The notes beneath the pieces are model-generated. The model had not been told where the DNA came from, did no database searches, and saw only the letters and a program-made list of their open reading frames with translations. 64,000 nucleotides of DNA, taken from contig CAWKIT010000003.1 of assembly GCA_963849695.1 (NCBI GenBank), positions 248,001 to 312,000 on the forward strand, in the 5' to 3' direction. This stretch comes from DASSUW01 sp963849695. GTDB lineage: Bacteria > Actinomycetota > Thermoleophilia > Solirubrobacterales > Solirubrobacteraceae. The position numbers were made by a program, and so were the translations under genes. This document shows, in pieces, positions 1 through 8,751 of this stretch. Position 1 is the stretch's first letter, and each line of letters opens with the position of its first letter.

Positions 1-711
1 CTGGACGCGGGCGACGCGGCCGGGCGTCGAGTCGCCGAAGTAGGCCTCGAGCAGCGCCTCCACCTCGGCGATCGAGAGGTCGTGGTGGTTGGAGAAGTTC
101 GCGAGGTCGAAGAAGCGGTCGCCCATACCCGCGTATTCCCAATCCAGGATCCGCAGCCGCGAGCCGTCGTCGAGGAAGTTCGCGGTCAGCAGGTCGTTGT
201 GGCACGGCACCGGCGCGCCGTCGAGCACCGCCGCGATCCGGTCGGCGGCGGCGCGGACCTCCGGATAGGCGGCGGGGATGGTGCCGCCCCGCTCGCGCGC
301 GGTGCGCTCGTAGCGCTCGGTGCGCTCGAACGGTGAGAACGTGGCGGGCAGCGACGGGCCGGAGTGGATCGCGCGCAGCGCCTCTGCGATCTCGACGACG
401 CGAGTGCGCAGCTCCTCCGCGGGGACCGGCCGCGCCTCGATGAAGCCGGTCACCAGGCAGCCGCGGCGCGGCTCGAACGCCACCACCTCGGGCCCGATGC
501 CGAGCGTCGCCGCGGCCGCGGTCGCCGCGCGCTCGGCCTCGCGGTCGATCCCCAGCAGCTCGGTGTCCTTGCCCGGCAGCCGCACCACGCAGTCGCGGCC
601 ACCGAACCGCACGCGGTAGTTGCGGTTGGTGATCCCGCCCTCGAGCGGCACGGGCTCGGTCTCGGGCGGCCCGAGCTCTCCCTCCAGCGCACGCAGGGCG
701 TCCTCGATCAC
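1..711 (-). CDS. Choline-kinase/APH-like phosphotransferase (3' end outside window)
   Basis: The reading frame starts with GTG and runs off the left edge, so the C-terminus is missing. The N-terminus has a nucleotide-loop-like segment (LEGGITNRNYRV). Further on the kinase catalytic loop HNDLLTANFL and the metal-binding DWEYAG motif are visible, the hallmarks of the choline/ethanolamine kinase and aminoglycoside phosphotransferase fold. Such enzymes transfer phosphate from ATP to a small hydroxylated amine or sugar in the cytoplasm. It is divergent from the GntR gene with a 43-bp gap. Its position beside an amine-glutamylation locus suggests choline, ethanolamine or a related alcohol as substrate, but this is inference. 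Confidence 0.85.
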   Translation of the reverse strand, partial: MIEDALRALEGELGPPETEPVPLEGGITNRNYRVRFGGRDCVVRLPGKDTELLGIDREAERAATAAAATLGIGPEVVAFEPRRGCLVTGFIEARPVPAEELRTRVVEIAEALRAIHSGPSLPATFSPFERTERYERTARERGGTIPAAYPEVRAAADRIAAVLDGAPVPCHNDLLTANFLDDGSRLRILDWEYAGMGDRFFDLANFSNHHDLSIAEVEALLEAYFGDSTPGRVARVQ

Positions 712-718
712 GTTCGCG

Positions 719-754
719 CGCAAGCTTGCCGGAAACGAGTAGCGTCTGCTTGCG
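719..754. promoter_or_regulatory. Inverted repeat between phosphotransferase and GntR gene
   Basis: CGCAAGC at 719-725 is mirrored by GCTTGCG at 748-754, and GCAAGCTTGC at 720-729 is itself a perfect palindrome. The repeat fills the whole divergent intergenic gap and ends at the regulator's ATG, so it is a candidate operator for the adjacent FadR/GntR protein. No binding data exist and GC-rich DNA produces such repeats by chance. Confidence 0.35.
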
Positions 755-1468
755 ATGCAGGTTCCCTCCCCGGCCGTTGCCGCGGTTTTCGAGCCTGTGC
801 AGACGGCGACGACGCTCGAGGAGACCGTCGAGCGCCTCGGCACGGCGATCCGGCTCGGGCTGCTCGCGCCCGGCGACCGGCTGCCGCCCGAGCGCGATCT
901 GGCCGACCAGTTCGGGATCGCCCGCTCGACGCTGCGCCAGGCGCTCACGTCGCTGACCGAGAGCGGGCACCTGGTCGCCACCCGCGGCCGCGGCGGCGGC
1001 ACGTTCGTGTCGGAGGCGCCGCCGGTGGCCGAGAGCACACGGGTCGACCTCGGCGCCGGGCACTGGCGCGAGGTGCTCGACTACCGGATCGCGGTCGAGG
1101 TCGGCACGGTGGTGATCGCCGCCGAGCGCCGGCGGCCCGAGGACCTCGCGCGGCTGCGCCGGCACGTGGCGGCGATGCGCGAGACGAGCGACTTCCCCGC
1201 CTACCGGCGCGCCGACGTGTTCTTCCACCTCGGCCTCGCCGAGTCCGCGCAGTCGGGCCGCCTGCTGGCCGCGATGACCGAGGTCCAGGGCGAGATGAGC
1301 GAGCTGATCGGCCACATCGCGCATCCGGCGCCGGTGCTCGCGCGCTCCAACGACCAGCACGCGCAGCTGGTGCGGCTGCTCGACCGGCGCGACGGCATCG
1401 CCGCGGCGCAGCTGGTGCGCGAGCACCTGAAGGGCACCGAGCAGGTGCTCGCGGGCCTGATGCCCTGA
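755..1468 (+). CDS. FadR-type GntR transcriptional regulator
   Basis: The product is 237 residues. The winged helix-turn-helix lies at about residues 20-85 (LLAPGDRLPPERDLADQFGI followed by ARSTLRQAL and a GRGGGTFV wing). An all-helical FCD-type effector domain follows, containing the RADVFFHLGLAESAQ region that carries the metal-binding His in this subfamily. It stands first in a same-strand series of catabolic genes, 25 bp ahead of the gamma-glutamyl hydrolase, and is therefore the likely local repressor. The inducer cannot be read from the sequence; an amine, an acylated amine or a carboxylate would fit. Confidence 0.9.
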   Translation: MQVPSPAVAAVFEPVQTATTLEETVERLGTAIRLGLLAPGDRLPPERDLADQFGIARSTLRQALTSLTESGHLVATRGRGGGTFVSEAPPVAESTRVDLGAGHWREVLDYRIAVEVGTVVIAAERRRPEDLARLRRHVAAMRETSDFPAYRRADVFFHLGLAESAQSGRLLAAMTEVQGEMSELIGHIAHPAPVLARSNDQHAQLVRLLDRRDGIAAAQLVREHLKGTEQVLAGLMP

Positions 1469-1493
1469 CCGCGCGATAGCCTCCCGCAAAGGT

Positions 1494-2216
1494 ATGTCTC
1501 AGAGACCTTTGATCGGCATGTGCACCGCGCTCGAGCGCGCCCGCTACGGCCACTGGCACGTGGACGCGTTCCTGCTGCAGCGCAGCTACGTCGAAGCCGT
1601 GCAGCACGCGGGCGGCGCCGCGGTCATGCTCCCGCCCGACCCCGACGTCGACCCCGACCAGCTGCTCGACGTGATCGACGGCCTGATCCTCGCGGGCGGC
1701 CGCGACATCGACCCGGGGTCGTACGGGGCCGAGCGGCATCCGCTGACCGACGAGTCGCGCTCCGAGCGCGACGAGTTCGAGATCCGGCTCGCGCGCCGCG
1801 CGATGGAGCGCGACATCCCGCTGCTGGGGATCTGCCGCGGGATGCAGCTGATGAACGTCGCCCGCGGGGGGACGCTGGTGCAGGACCTGACCGAGCACGT
1901 GGGCCACGAGGACCACCGGCGCAGCGTCGGAACGTTCGACGGCAACGACCATCCGGTCCGCCTCGCCGACGGGTCGCTCGCCGCCCGCGCGGCGGGCGAG
2001 AGCCGGCACGACACGCTGTCGCACCACCACCAGGGGATCGACCGCGTCGGCGACGGCCTGCAGATCACCGGCTGGGCCGACGACGACGAGCTGCCCGAGG
2101 CGCTCGAGGACCCGGGGCTGCGGTTCGCGCTCGGGGTGCAGTGGCACCCGGAGGCGGATCCGGACTCGCAGGTGGTGGCGGCGCTGGTCGAGGCGGCACG
2201 GTGGCGCCGCTCCTGA
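1494..2216 (+). CDS. Gamma-glutamyl-gamma-aminobutyrate hydrolase-like class I amidotransferase (peptidase C26)
   Basis: The 240-residue protein is a stand-alone class I glutamine-amidotransferase fold. The nucleophile elbow GICRGMQ places Cys at about residue 114, and VQWHPEAD supplies the catalytic His218 and Glu220. The early motif GLILAGGRDIDP is typical of the PuuD family, which releases glutamate from gamma-glutamyl-GABA in polyamine catabolism. The following FGGY gene starts inside its 3' end (15-bp overlap), indicating one transcript. The substrate may be a different gamma-glutamylated amine, since PuuD-like proteins are diverse. Confidence 0.88.
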   Translation: MSQRPLIGMCTALERARYGHWHVDAFLLQRSYVEAVQHAGGAAVMLPPDPDVDPDQLLDVIDGLILAGGRDIDPGSYGAERHPLTDESRSERDEFEIRLARRAMERDIPLLGICRGMQLMNVARGGTLVQDLTEHVGHEDHRRSVGTFDGNDHPVRLADGSLAARAAGESRHDTLSHHHQGIDRVGDGLQITGWADDDELPEALEDPGLRFALGVQWHPEADPDSQVVAALVEAARWRRS

Positions 2217-3654
2217 TCGGCATCGACGAGGGCACGACCGCCGTCAAGGCCGTCCTTTCGAGGTCCGGCTGACGCCGGGCTCGAAAAATGAGCGGCTCAC
2301 GCCGCTGCGCGAGGCGCGCCGGCGCAAGCGCTCGCACCATCCCCATCCCGGCTGGGTCGAGCAGGACCCGGAGGAGATCCTCGCCTCGGTCGTCGACGCG
2401 GTCGCCGAGTTGCTCGAGGACGCGCCCGGCGAGGTCGTGGGCTGCGGGCTCGACCACCAGGGCGAGTCGGTGCTCGCGTGGGACGCCTCGGGCCGCCCGC
2501 TCACCCCGGTCGTGGTGTGGCAGGACAAGCGCCAGACCGAGCTGCTCGCAGCGCTCGACGAGGACGCGATCCGGGCGCGCAGCGGCCTGCCGCTCGACCC
2601 CTACTTCTCGGCCGGAAAGCTGGCGTGGCTGCTGCAGAACGTCGACGGGCTCGAGGGCGCGCGGCTCGGGAACGTCGACGCGTGGCTGACCGACCGGCTC
2701 GGCGCCGGCTTCGTCACCGACGCCTCGACCGCCTCGCGCACCCAGCTCTACAAGCTCGGCGACGAGGGCTGGGACCCGTGGCTGTGCGAGCAGTTCGGGG
2801 TGCCGATCGATGCGCTGCCGCCGGTCGGCGACAGCGTCGGCGAGCTCGGCGTGCTGCGCCACGAGCTGTGGCCGGCCGAACTGCCGCTGACCGCCCGCGT
2901 CGTCGACCAGCAGGCGGCGCTCGCGGGCGCCGGCTGCGTGGTGGCCGGACGCGTGAAGGCGACCTACGGGACCGGCGTGTTCGCGCTCGCGCACGTCGGC
3001 GAAGAGGTGCCGGAGGCGGCGGGCGGCCTGCTGCCGACCGTCGCGTGGCGGGTCGACGGCCGCCAGGAGTACGCGCTCGACGGCGGCGTGTTCGCGGCCG
3101 GCGAGATGCTCGAGTGGATGTGCCGTGAGCTCGGCTTGGCCGACGAGCCGGCGGCCCTCGGCGCGCTGGCGCGCGCCGCCGACGGCTCGGGCGGCGTGCG
3201 GATCCTGCCCGGCATCACCGGCGTGGGCGCGCCGTGGTGGCGGCCCGACGCCCGCGGCACGATCGCCGGCCTGACGGCGGGCACGAAACGCGAGCAGGTC
3301 GCTCGCGCGGCGCTCGAGGGGATCGCCTGGCGCGTCGCCGACGTGATCGCGGCGGTGCGCGAGTCGGTCCCGGTGGCGGCGCTGCGCGTGGACGGCGGGC
3401 TGACCAACGAGCCGGCGCTGCTCCAGCTGCAGGCCGACGCGATCGGCGTCCCGGTCGAGCGCGGGCTGGCCGACGCGACCGCCGCGGGGGCGGCCGCGCT
3501 GGCCGCCGTCGGGGCCGGGCTGGTCGGCTCCGTGGCCGACATCGGCGAGCTCGTTCCCGTGACCGGCCGGGTCGAGCCGATCCGCGACGACGCGTGGCGC
3601 GAGGCCGAGCACGCGGCCTGGCGGCGGTTCGTGGAGTTGGCGCTCGGCCTCTGA
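2201..3654 (+). CDS. FGGY-family carbohydrate kinase, glycerol-kinase-like (single-base deletion near 2256)
   Basis: The start GTG at 2201 opens with the FGGY phosphate-loop motif IGIDEGTTAVKAVL, in frame 2. Near the TTT run at 2256-2258 the homology passes to frame 1 (FEVRLTPG...), so one T appears to be missing. Restoring it gives about 484 residues, the normal family length. Glycerol-kinase-like signatures follow: GLDHQGESVLAWD, DPYFSAGKLAWLL, TDASTASRTQLY and VKATYGTGVF. The family phosphorylates polyols or ketoses with ATP in the cytoplasm. Within this locus it may act on a polyol released together with an amine. The break is more likely a sequencing error than a real null allele because the rest is intact. 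Confidence 0.82.
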
Positions 3655-3674
3655 GCCGGGTACGTTCACGCGCC

Positions 3675-4985
3675 ATGAACCTCGACGAGCTCAAGGACGA
3701 GGTGGGGCGCGGCGCGATCGACACGGTGCTGCTCGGCTTCACCGACATGCAGGGCAGACTGCAGGGCAAGCGCCTCACGGCCGAGTTCTTCCTCGACTCG
3801 GTGGTCCACCACGGGGCCGAGGGATGCAACTACCTGCTGGCCGTCGACGTCGACATGAACACGGTCAGCGGCTACGCGATGTCGTCGTGGGACCTCGGCT
3901 ACGGCGACTTCGAGATGAAGCCGGACATGGACACGCTCATGCCCGTGCCGTGGCACGAGGGCACGGCGCTCGTGATCGCCGACCTCGCGTGGTCGGACCA
4001 CAGTCCCGTCGTCGCCTCGCCGCGCCAGATCCTGCGCCGCCAGATCGACCGGCTCGCCGAGCGCGGGCTGCAGGCGTACGCGGGCACCGAGCTCGAGTTC
4101 ATGGTCTTCCGCAACACCTACGAGGAGGCGTGGAACCAGGCCTACCGCGACCTCGAGCCGGCCAACTACTACAACGTCGACTACTCGATGATCGGGACCG
4201 CCCGCGTGGAGCCGCTCGTGCGCCGGATCCGCAACTCGATGGCAGCGGCCGGCATGAAGGTCGAGAACGCCAAGGGCGAGTGCAACTTCGGCCAGCACGA
4301 GATCAACTTCCTCTACGGGCCGGTGCTGCAGACCGCCGACCACCACTCGATCTACAAGACCGGCGCCAAGGAGATCGCCCACCAGGAGGGCGTGGCGATC
4401 ACCTACATGGCGAAGTTCGACGAGCGCGAGGGCAACTCGTGCCACATCCACCTCTCGCTCCGCGACGACGACGGCACGCCGAGGTTCGACGACGCCTTCC
4501 TCGCCGGCCAGCTCGCCTGCCTGCAGGACCTGACGCTGTTCTACGGGCCGAACGTCAACTCGTACAAGCGGTTCGTCGAGGGCTCGTTCGCGCCGACGGC
4601 GGTCGCCTGGGGCAACGACAACCGCACGTGCTCGCTGCGCGTGGTCGGCCACGGGCCGTCGAAGCGGCTCGAGCTGCGGCTCCCGGGCGCCGACGTGAAC
4701 CCCTACCTGGCGCTGAGCGCGATGATCGCCGCCGGCCTGCACGGGATGGAGCAGGGCCTCGAGCTCGAGCCGCCGTACGAGGGCAACGCCTACGAGTCCG
4801 ACAAGCCGCGCGTGCCGGCGACGCTGCGCGACGCGCGCGACGCGTTCGCCGCCAGCGCGGTCGCCCGCGAGGCGTTCGGCGACGAGGTGGTGGACCACTA
4901 CCTCAACTACGCGCGGATCGAGCTCGACGCCTTCGACAGTGCGGTGACCGACTGGGAGCGCTTCCGGGGGTTCGAGCGGCTCTAA
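3675..4985 (+). CDS. Glutamine-synthetase-like gamma-glutamyl-amine ligase (GlnA3/PuuA type)
   Basis: The 436-residue product has the full GS fold: an N-terminal beta-grasp domain (TDMQGRLQGKRLTAEFF), then ELEFMVF, GECNFGQHEINFLYG and HIHLSL metal and glutamate motifs, and the arginine-rich GPSKRLELRLPGADVNPYL segment. Sequence style matches GS-like ligases that join glutamate to polyamines or ethanolamine rather than ammonia; a canonical GS is separately encoded at 42.5-43.9 kb. It follows the FGGY gene by 20 bp and precedes an amine-type permease and an aldehyde dehydrogenase, the expected partners of a gamma-glutamylation route. The exact amine is not deducible. Confidence 0.88.
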   Translation: MNLDELKDEVGRGAIDTVLLGFTDMQGRLQGKRLTAEFFLDSVVHHGAEGCNYLLAVDVDMNTVSGYAMSSWDLGYGDFEMKPDMDTLMPVPWHEGTALVIADLAWSDHSPVVASPRQILRRQIDRLAERGLQAYAGTELEFMVFRNTYEEAWNQAYRDLEPANYYNVDYSMIGTARVEPLVRRIRNSMAAAGMKVENAKGECNFGQHEINFLYGPVLQTADHHSIYKTGAKEIAHQEGVAITYMAKFDEREGNSCHIHLSLRDDDGTPRFDDAFLAGQLACLQDLTLFYGPNVNSYKRFVEGSFAPTAVAWGNDNRTCSLRVVGHGPSKRLELRLPGADVNPYLALSAMIAAGLHGMEQGLELEPPYEGNAYESDKPRVPATLRDARDAFAASAVAREAFGDEVVDHYLNYARIELDAFDSAVTDWERFRGFERL

Positions 4986-4989
4986 GTCC

Positions 4990-5019
4990 TTGACTTCCGT
5001 CCGCCGACGGCCGTACAGT
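4990..5019 (+). promoter_or_regulatory. Probable promoter of the APC permease operon
   Basis: TTGACT at 4990-4995 and TACAGT at 5014-5019 are separated by 18 bp, a good vegetative sigma match, and lie 44 bp upstream of the permease ATG. A purine-rich ribosome binding site (GAGGGGTGAGGG) sits just before the start. This suggests the permease-aldehyde dehydrogenase-SDR block can be transcribed separately from the ligase. Confidence 0.6.
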
Positions 5020-5063
5020 CGCGATTGGCAGGACGAGCAGACCTTTCCGATGAGGGGTGAGGG

Positions 5064-6653
5064 ATGACGGAGCCGGACCGCGACGAGCAGAAGCTCGCCG
5101 AGCTTGGGTACAAGCAGGAGCTGACTCGCGCGTGGAGCTCGTTCTCCAACTTCGCGATCTCGTTCACGATCATCTCGGTCCTGGCGGGGTGCTTCACCAC
5201 CTACGGCCAGGCATGGAACAACGGCGGCCCGGTGGCGATCTCGTGGGGCTGGCCGATCATCGGCGGGCTCATCCTGATCATCGCCTTCTGCATGTCCGAG
5301 CTCGTCTCCGCCTACCCGACGGCGGGCGGCCCCTACTGGTGGGCGGCCAAGCTCGGCGGGCCGGGCTGGGCGTGGTTCACCGGCTGGTTCAACGTCATCG
5401 GCCTGGTCGCTGTGGTCGCGTCGGTGGACTACGCGGCGGCGACCTTCGGCTCGACGCTGTTCAACCTCTGGGGGCTCAACCTCGGCGTCATCGACTTCGC
5501 CGACGGGGCGTCGCTGGGCGACATCTTCTGGGTGTACGTCGCCCTGTTGATCCTGCATGCGCTGATCAACATCTACTCGTCGCACCTCGTCGCGCTGTTC
5601 AACAACATCTCTGTCTTTTGGCACGTCGCCGGCGTGGCGGTGATCATCGCGATCCTCGTCATCGTCCCCGACCGCCATCAGAGCTTCGACTTCGTGTTCA
5701 CGGAGACGACGAACAACTCCGGGTTCGGCGACGGGATGTTCTGGTGGTACGTGCTGCCGCTCGGCTTCCTGCTGACGATGTACACCGTCACCGGCTACGA
5801 CGCCTCGGCCCACGTGTCCGAGGAGACGCACGAGGCGGAGATGTCGGCCGCCCGCGGGATCTGGCAGTCGGTCTTCTACTCGGTGCTCATCGGCTGGTTC
5901 GTGCTGCTCGCGATCACGTTCGCCGCCACCGACATCAGCCGCCATCGACGAGGCCGCCGGCTATTCGCCGACCGTGTTCACCAGCGCCATGAGCGAGGGC
6001 TGGGCCGAGATCGTGATCCTCATCTCGTTCCTCGGCCAGGTGTTCTGCGGCATGGCGTGCGTGACGAGCTGCTCGCGGACGTTCTACGCGTTCTCACGCG
6101 ACCGCGCGGTGCCGGGCTGGCGGCTGTGGACCGGCTCGACAAGAAGCACGTGCCGGCGTGGTCGGTGCTCGGCGTGTGCGCGTTCGCGCTGATCATCACG
6201 CTGCCCGCCCTGTGGAACGTCGAGGGCGGCGGCGTCCCGATCGCGTTCTTCGCGGTCGTGTCGATCGCCGTGATCGGGCTCTACATCGCGTACGTGACAC
6301 CCGTGTACCTGCGCCTGCGCGCGGGTGACGCATTCCAGCCGGGCGCGTGGACGCTCGGCGGCAAGTACAAGTGGATGTGCACGGTCGCGGTGATCTGGGT
6401 CACGCTGTGCGTGATCATCTTCTCGCTGCCGTTCACGCCCGCGGCGGTGTACTTCAGCGACGACTTCGACTGGGTGGCGGTGAACTACGCGCCGCTGATG
6501 GTGGGCGGCATGTTCATCATCGTCGGGCTCTGGTGGCTCTTGGGCGCGAAGAACAAGTTCAAGGGCCCGGTGCGGACGATCGAGTGGGACGAGGCGGCGG
6601 GCATCGTCGAGGAGGAGCCGGTCGAGCCAGAGCGCCCGGCGCCCGCAGGTTGA
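5064..6653 (+). CDS. APC-family amino acid/amine permease with two compensating frame breaks
   Basis: This is a membrane protein of about 529 residues and 12 predicted helices. The N-terminal segment FSNFAISFTIISVLAGCFTT and the SAYPTAGGPYWWAAKLGG consensus mark the amino acid/choline (APC, BAT/UGA4-like) group, which imports amines and GABA. At about 5940 the homologous frame shifts (one extra base), giving AIDEAAGYSPTVFTSAMSEG in frame 1. At about 6121-6135 it shifts back (one missing base), so only about 190 bp are read out of frame and the ORF stays open. The stop overlaps the next start (TTGA). The mis-framed segment encodes a real APC helix in the alternative frame, so the errors are probably in the assembly. 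Confidence 0.85.
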   Translation: MTEPDRDEQKLAELGYKQELTRAWSSFSNFAISFTIISVLAGCFTTYGQAWNNGGPVAISWGWPIIGGLILIIAFCMSELVSAYPTAGGPYWWAAKLGGPGWAWFTGWFNVIGLVAVVASVDYAAATFGSTLFNLWGLNLGVIDFADGASLGDIFWVYVALLILHALINIYSSHLVALFNNISVFWHVAGVAVIIAILVIVPDRHQSFDFVFTETTNNSGFGDGMFWWYVLPLGFLLTMYTVTGYDASAHVSEETHEAEMSAARGIWQSVFYSVLIGWFVLLAITFAATDISRHRRGRRLFADRVHQRHERGLGRDRDPHLVPRPGVLRHGVRDELLADVLRVLTRPRGAGLAAVDRLDKKHVPAWSVLGVCAFALIITLPALWNVEGGGVPIAFFAVVSIAVIGLYIAYVTPVYLRLRAGDAFQPGAWTLGGKYKWMCTVAVIWVTLCVIIFSLPFTPAAVYFSDDFDWVAVNYAPLMVGGMFIIVGLWWLLGAKNKFKGPVRTIEWDEAAGIVEEEPVEPERPAPAG

Positions 6654-8008
6654 GCCTGACCGTCCTCGAGCCGGCGACCGAGCAGGTCCTGGCGGAGCTG
6701 CCGCGCGCCGACGCGTCGGACGCGGATGAGGCCGTAGCGCGCGCCCGCTCGGCCTACCCGGCGTGGCGGGCGGTGGCGCCGGCCGACCGGGCGCGGCTCC
6801 TGCACGGGCTGGCCGACGCGCTGGCGGAGCGGCAGGAGGAGCTCGCCGTGCTCGAGGCGCGCAACGTCGGCAAGCCGATCGCCGACGCGCGCGGCGAGAT
6901 GGGCATGGTGGTCGACACCTTCCGCTACTACGCGGCGGCGCCGGAGCGCGCGCTCGGGGACACGATCCCGGTCGCGGGCGGGGTGGCGATGACGTTCCGC
7001 GAGCCGCTCGGGGTGGTGGCGCTGATCACGCCGTGGAACTTCCCGTTGACGATCGCCTCGTGGAAGCTGGCGCCGGCCCTGGCGGCGGGCAACACCGTGG
7101 TGCTCAAGCCCGCCGAGCTCACGCCGCTCACCGCCTTGCAGTTCGAGCGGATCGCGCTGGAGGCCGGCATCCCCGAGGGCGTGGTCAACGTGGTCGTCGG
7201 TCCCGGGTCGACGGCCGGTGCGCGGCTGGTCGAGCATCCCGACGTCGCGAAGGTCGCGTTCACGGGCTCGACCGAGGTCGGCCGGTCGATCGCCGCCGGG
7301 GCGGCGCAGACGATCAAGCGCGTGACGCTCGAGCTGGGCGGCAAGTCGGCCAACGTCGTGTTCGCCGACGCCGACATCGCCGCGGCCGCGGCGGCCGCGC
7401 CGGGAGCCGTGTTCGCCAATGCCGGGCAGGACTGCTGCGCGCGCTCGCGGATCCTGGTCGAGCGCTCGGCGCTCGACTCGTTCATGGACGCGCTGGAGGA
7501 GGCGGTCGAGGGCGTGAGGGTCGGCGACCCGCTCGACGAGGCGACCGACATGGGGCCGCTGATCTCCGCCGGTCAGCGGTCGGCGGTGGCCTCGTTCGTG
7601 CCTGCCGACGCCCCGGTCGCGATCCGCGGCAGCGCGCCCGACGGGCCCGGCTACTGGTTCCCGCCCACCGTGCTGTGTCCGGTGGACCGCTCCGACCGGG
7701 CGGTGCGCGAGGAGATCTTCGGGCCGGTGGCGGTGGTGGTGCCGTTCCGCGACGAGGCCGAGGCGGTGGCGCTGGCCAACGACACCATCTACGGGCTGTC
7801 GGGCTCGATCTGGACGCGGGACGGCGCCAAGGCGCTGCGGGTCGCGCGGGCGATCGAGAGCGGCGTGCTGTCGATCAACTCGAACGCCTCCGTGCGGGTG
7901 TCGACGCCGTTCGGCGGCTTCAAGCAGTCCGGCTACGGCCGCGAGCTCGGTCCGCACGCGCTCGACCACTACACCGAGGTCAAGTCCGTCTACTACGCCA
8001 CCGGATGA
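6650..8008 (+). CDS. NAD(P)-dependent aldehyde dehydrogenase
   Basis: A TTG start overlapping the permease stop gives about 452 residues; starts a few codons downstream are possible. Classic ALDH features are present in order: PWNFPLTIASWKLAPALAAG in the cofactor site, FTGSTEVGRSI, the general-base region LELGGKSANVVF, the catalytic Cys in GQDCCARSRI, EEIFGPVAVV and FGGFKQSGYGRELG. The enzyme oxidises an aldehyde to the acid in the cytoplasm. Beside a gamma-glutamyl ligase and hydrolase it is the natural candidate for the gamma-glutamyl-aminoaldehyde step (PuuC-like) or for a small amino-aldehyde. The oxidase that would make the aldehyde is not in this window. Confidence 0.9.
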   Translation: MSLTVLEPATEQVLAELPRADASDADEAVARARSAYPAWRAVAPADRARLLHGLADALAERQEELAVLEARNVGKPIADARGEMGMVVDTFRYYAAAPERALGDTIPVAGGVAMTFREPLGVVALITPWNFPLTIASWKLAPALAAGNTVVLKPAELTPLTALQFERIALEAGIPEGVVNVVVGPGSTAGARLVEHPDVAKVAFTGSTEVGRSIAAGAAQTIKRVTLELGGKSANVVFADADIAAAAAAAPGAVFANAGQDCCARSRILVERSALDSFMDALEEAVEGVRVGDPLDEATDMGPLISAGQRSAVASFVPADAPVAIRGSAPDGPGYWFPPTVLCPVDRSDRAVREEIFGPVAVVVPFRDEAEAVALANDTIYGLSGSIWTRDGAKALRVARAIESGVLSINSNASVRVSTPFGGFKQSGYGRELGPHALDHYTEVKSVYYATG

Positions 8009-8751
8009 GCCGGCTCGAGGGAAAGGTGTGCGTGATCACCGGCGCCGCCAGCGGCATCGGGGCCGAGACGGCCGCCCTGTTCCGGTCCGAGGGCGCTCGG
8101 GTGGTCGGGGTCGATCTGCGCGACGACTCGCCCGGGGTCGATCTCGCCCTCGGGTGCGACGTGGCCGACGAGGAGCCGGTGCGCGCGATGTACGCGCGCA
8201 CGCGCGAGGCGTTCGGGCGGATCGACGTGCTGTTCAACAACGCCGGCATCTCGCCGGTCGACGACGGCTCTGTGCTGGAGACCTCTTTGGAGGCGTGGCA
8301 GCGCGTGCAGGACGTGAACCTGCGGTCCGTGTTCCTGTGCTGCAAGCACGGCATCCCGCATCTGCTGGAGGGCGGCGGCGGGTCGGTCATCAACACCGCG
8401 TCGTTCGTGGCGATGATGGGCGCGGCGACCTCCCAGATCTCCTACACGGCGTCGAAGGGCGCCGTGCTGTCGCTGTCGCGCGAGCTCGGGGTCCAGTTCG
8501 CGCGCCAGGGCGTGCGCGTGAACGCGCTGTGCCCGGGGCCGGTGAACACGCCGCTGCTGCAGGAGCTGTTCGCCAAGGATCCGGAGAAGGCGGCGCGACG
8601 GCTCGTGCACCTGCCGATGGGGCGCTTCGCCGAGGCGCGCGAGATCGCTCAGGCCGCCTTGTTCCTGGCCTCCGACGAGTCGAGCTACGTCAACGCGTCG
8701 ACGTTCCTGGTCGACGGCGGGCTGTCCGGCGCGTACGTGACGCCGGAGTAG
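8005..8751 (+). CDS. Short-chain dehydrogenase/reductase (classical SDR)
   Basis: The protein is 248 residues. The nucleotide-binding motif TGAASGIG lies near residue 13, NNAG near residue 85, and the catalytic Ser/Tyr/Lys group appears as INTASF and SYTASKG. The ending FLVDGGLSGAYV is typical of classical SDRs. The ATG overlaps the aldehyde dehydrogenase stop (ATGA), so the two are translationally coupled and probably work on the same substrate chain as an alcohol/ketone oxidoreductase. The substrate is unknown. Confidence 0.9.
   Translation: MSRLEGKVCVITGAASGIGAETAALFRSEGARVVGVDLRDDSPGVDLALGCDVADEEPVRAMYARTREAFGRIDVLFNNAGISPVDDGSVLETSLEAWQRVQDVNLRSVFLCCKHGIPHLLEGGGGSVINTASFVAMMGAATSQISYTASKGAVLSLSRELGVQFARQGVRVNALCPGPVNTPLLQELFAKDPEKAARRLVHLPMGRFAEAREIAQAALFLASDESSYVNASTFLVDGGLSGAYVTPE

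Noticed and set aside
3666..5945. 759-codon open frame on the minus strand
   Set aside because: It is a shadow of the GS-like ligase and permease, with low-complexity composition and no motifs.
5974..6192. Separate small membrane protein gene
   Set aside because: It is the displaced internal segment of the APC permease, fitting the missing helix exactly.
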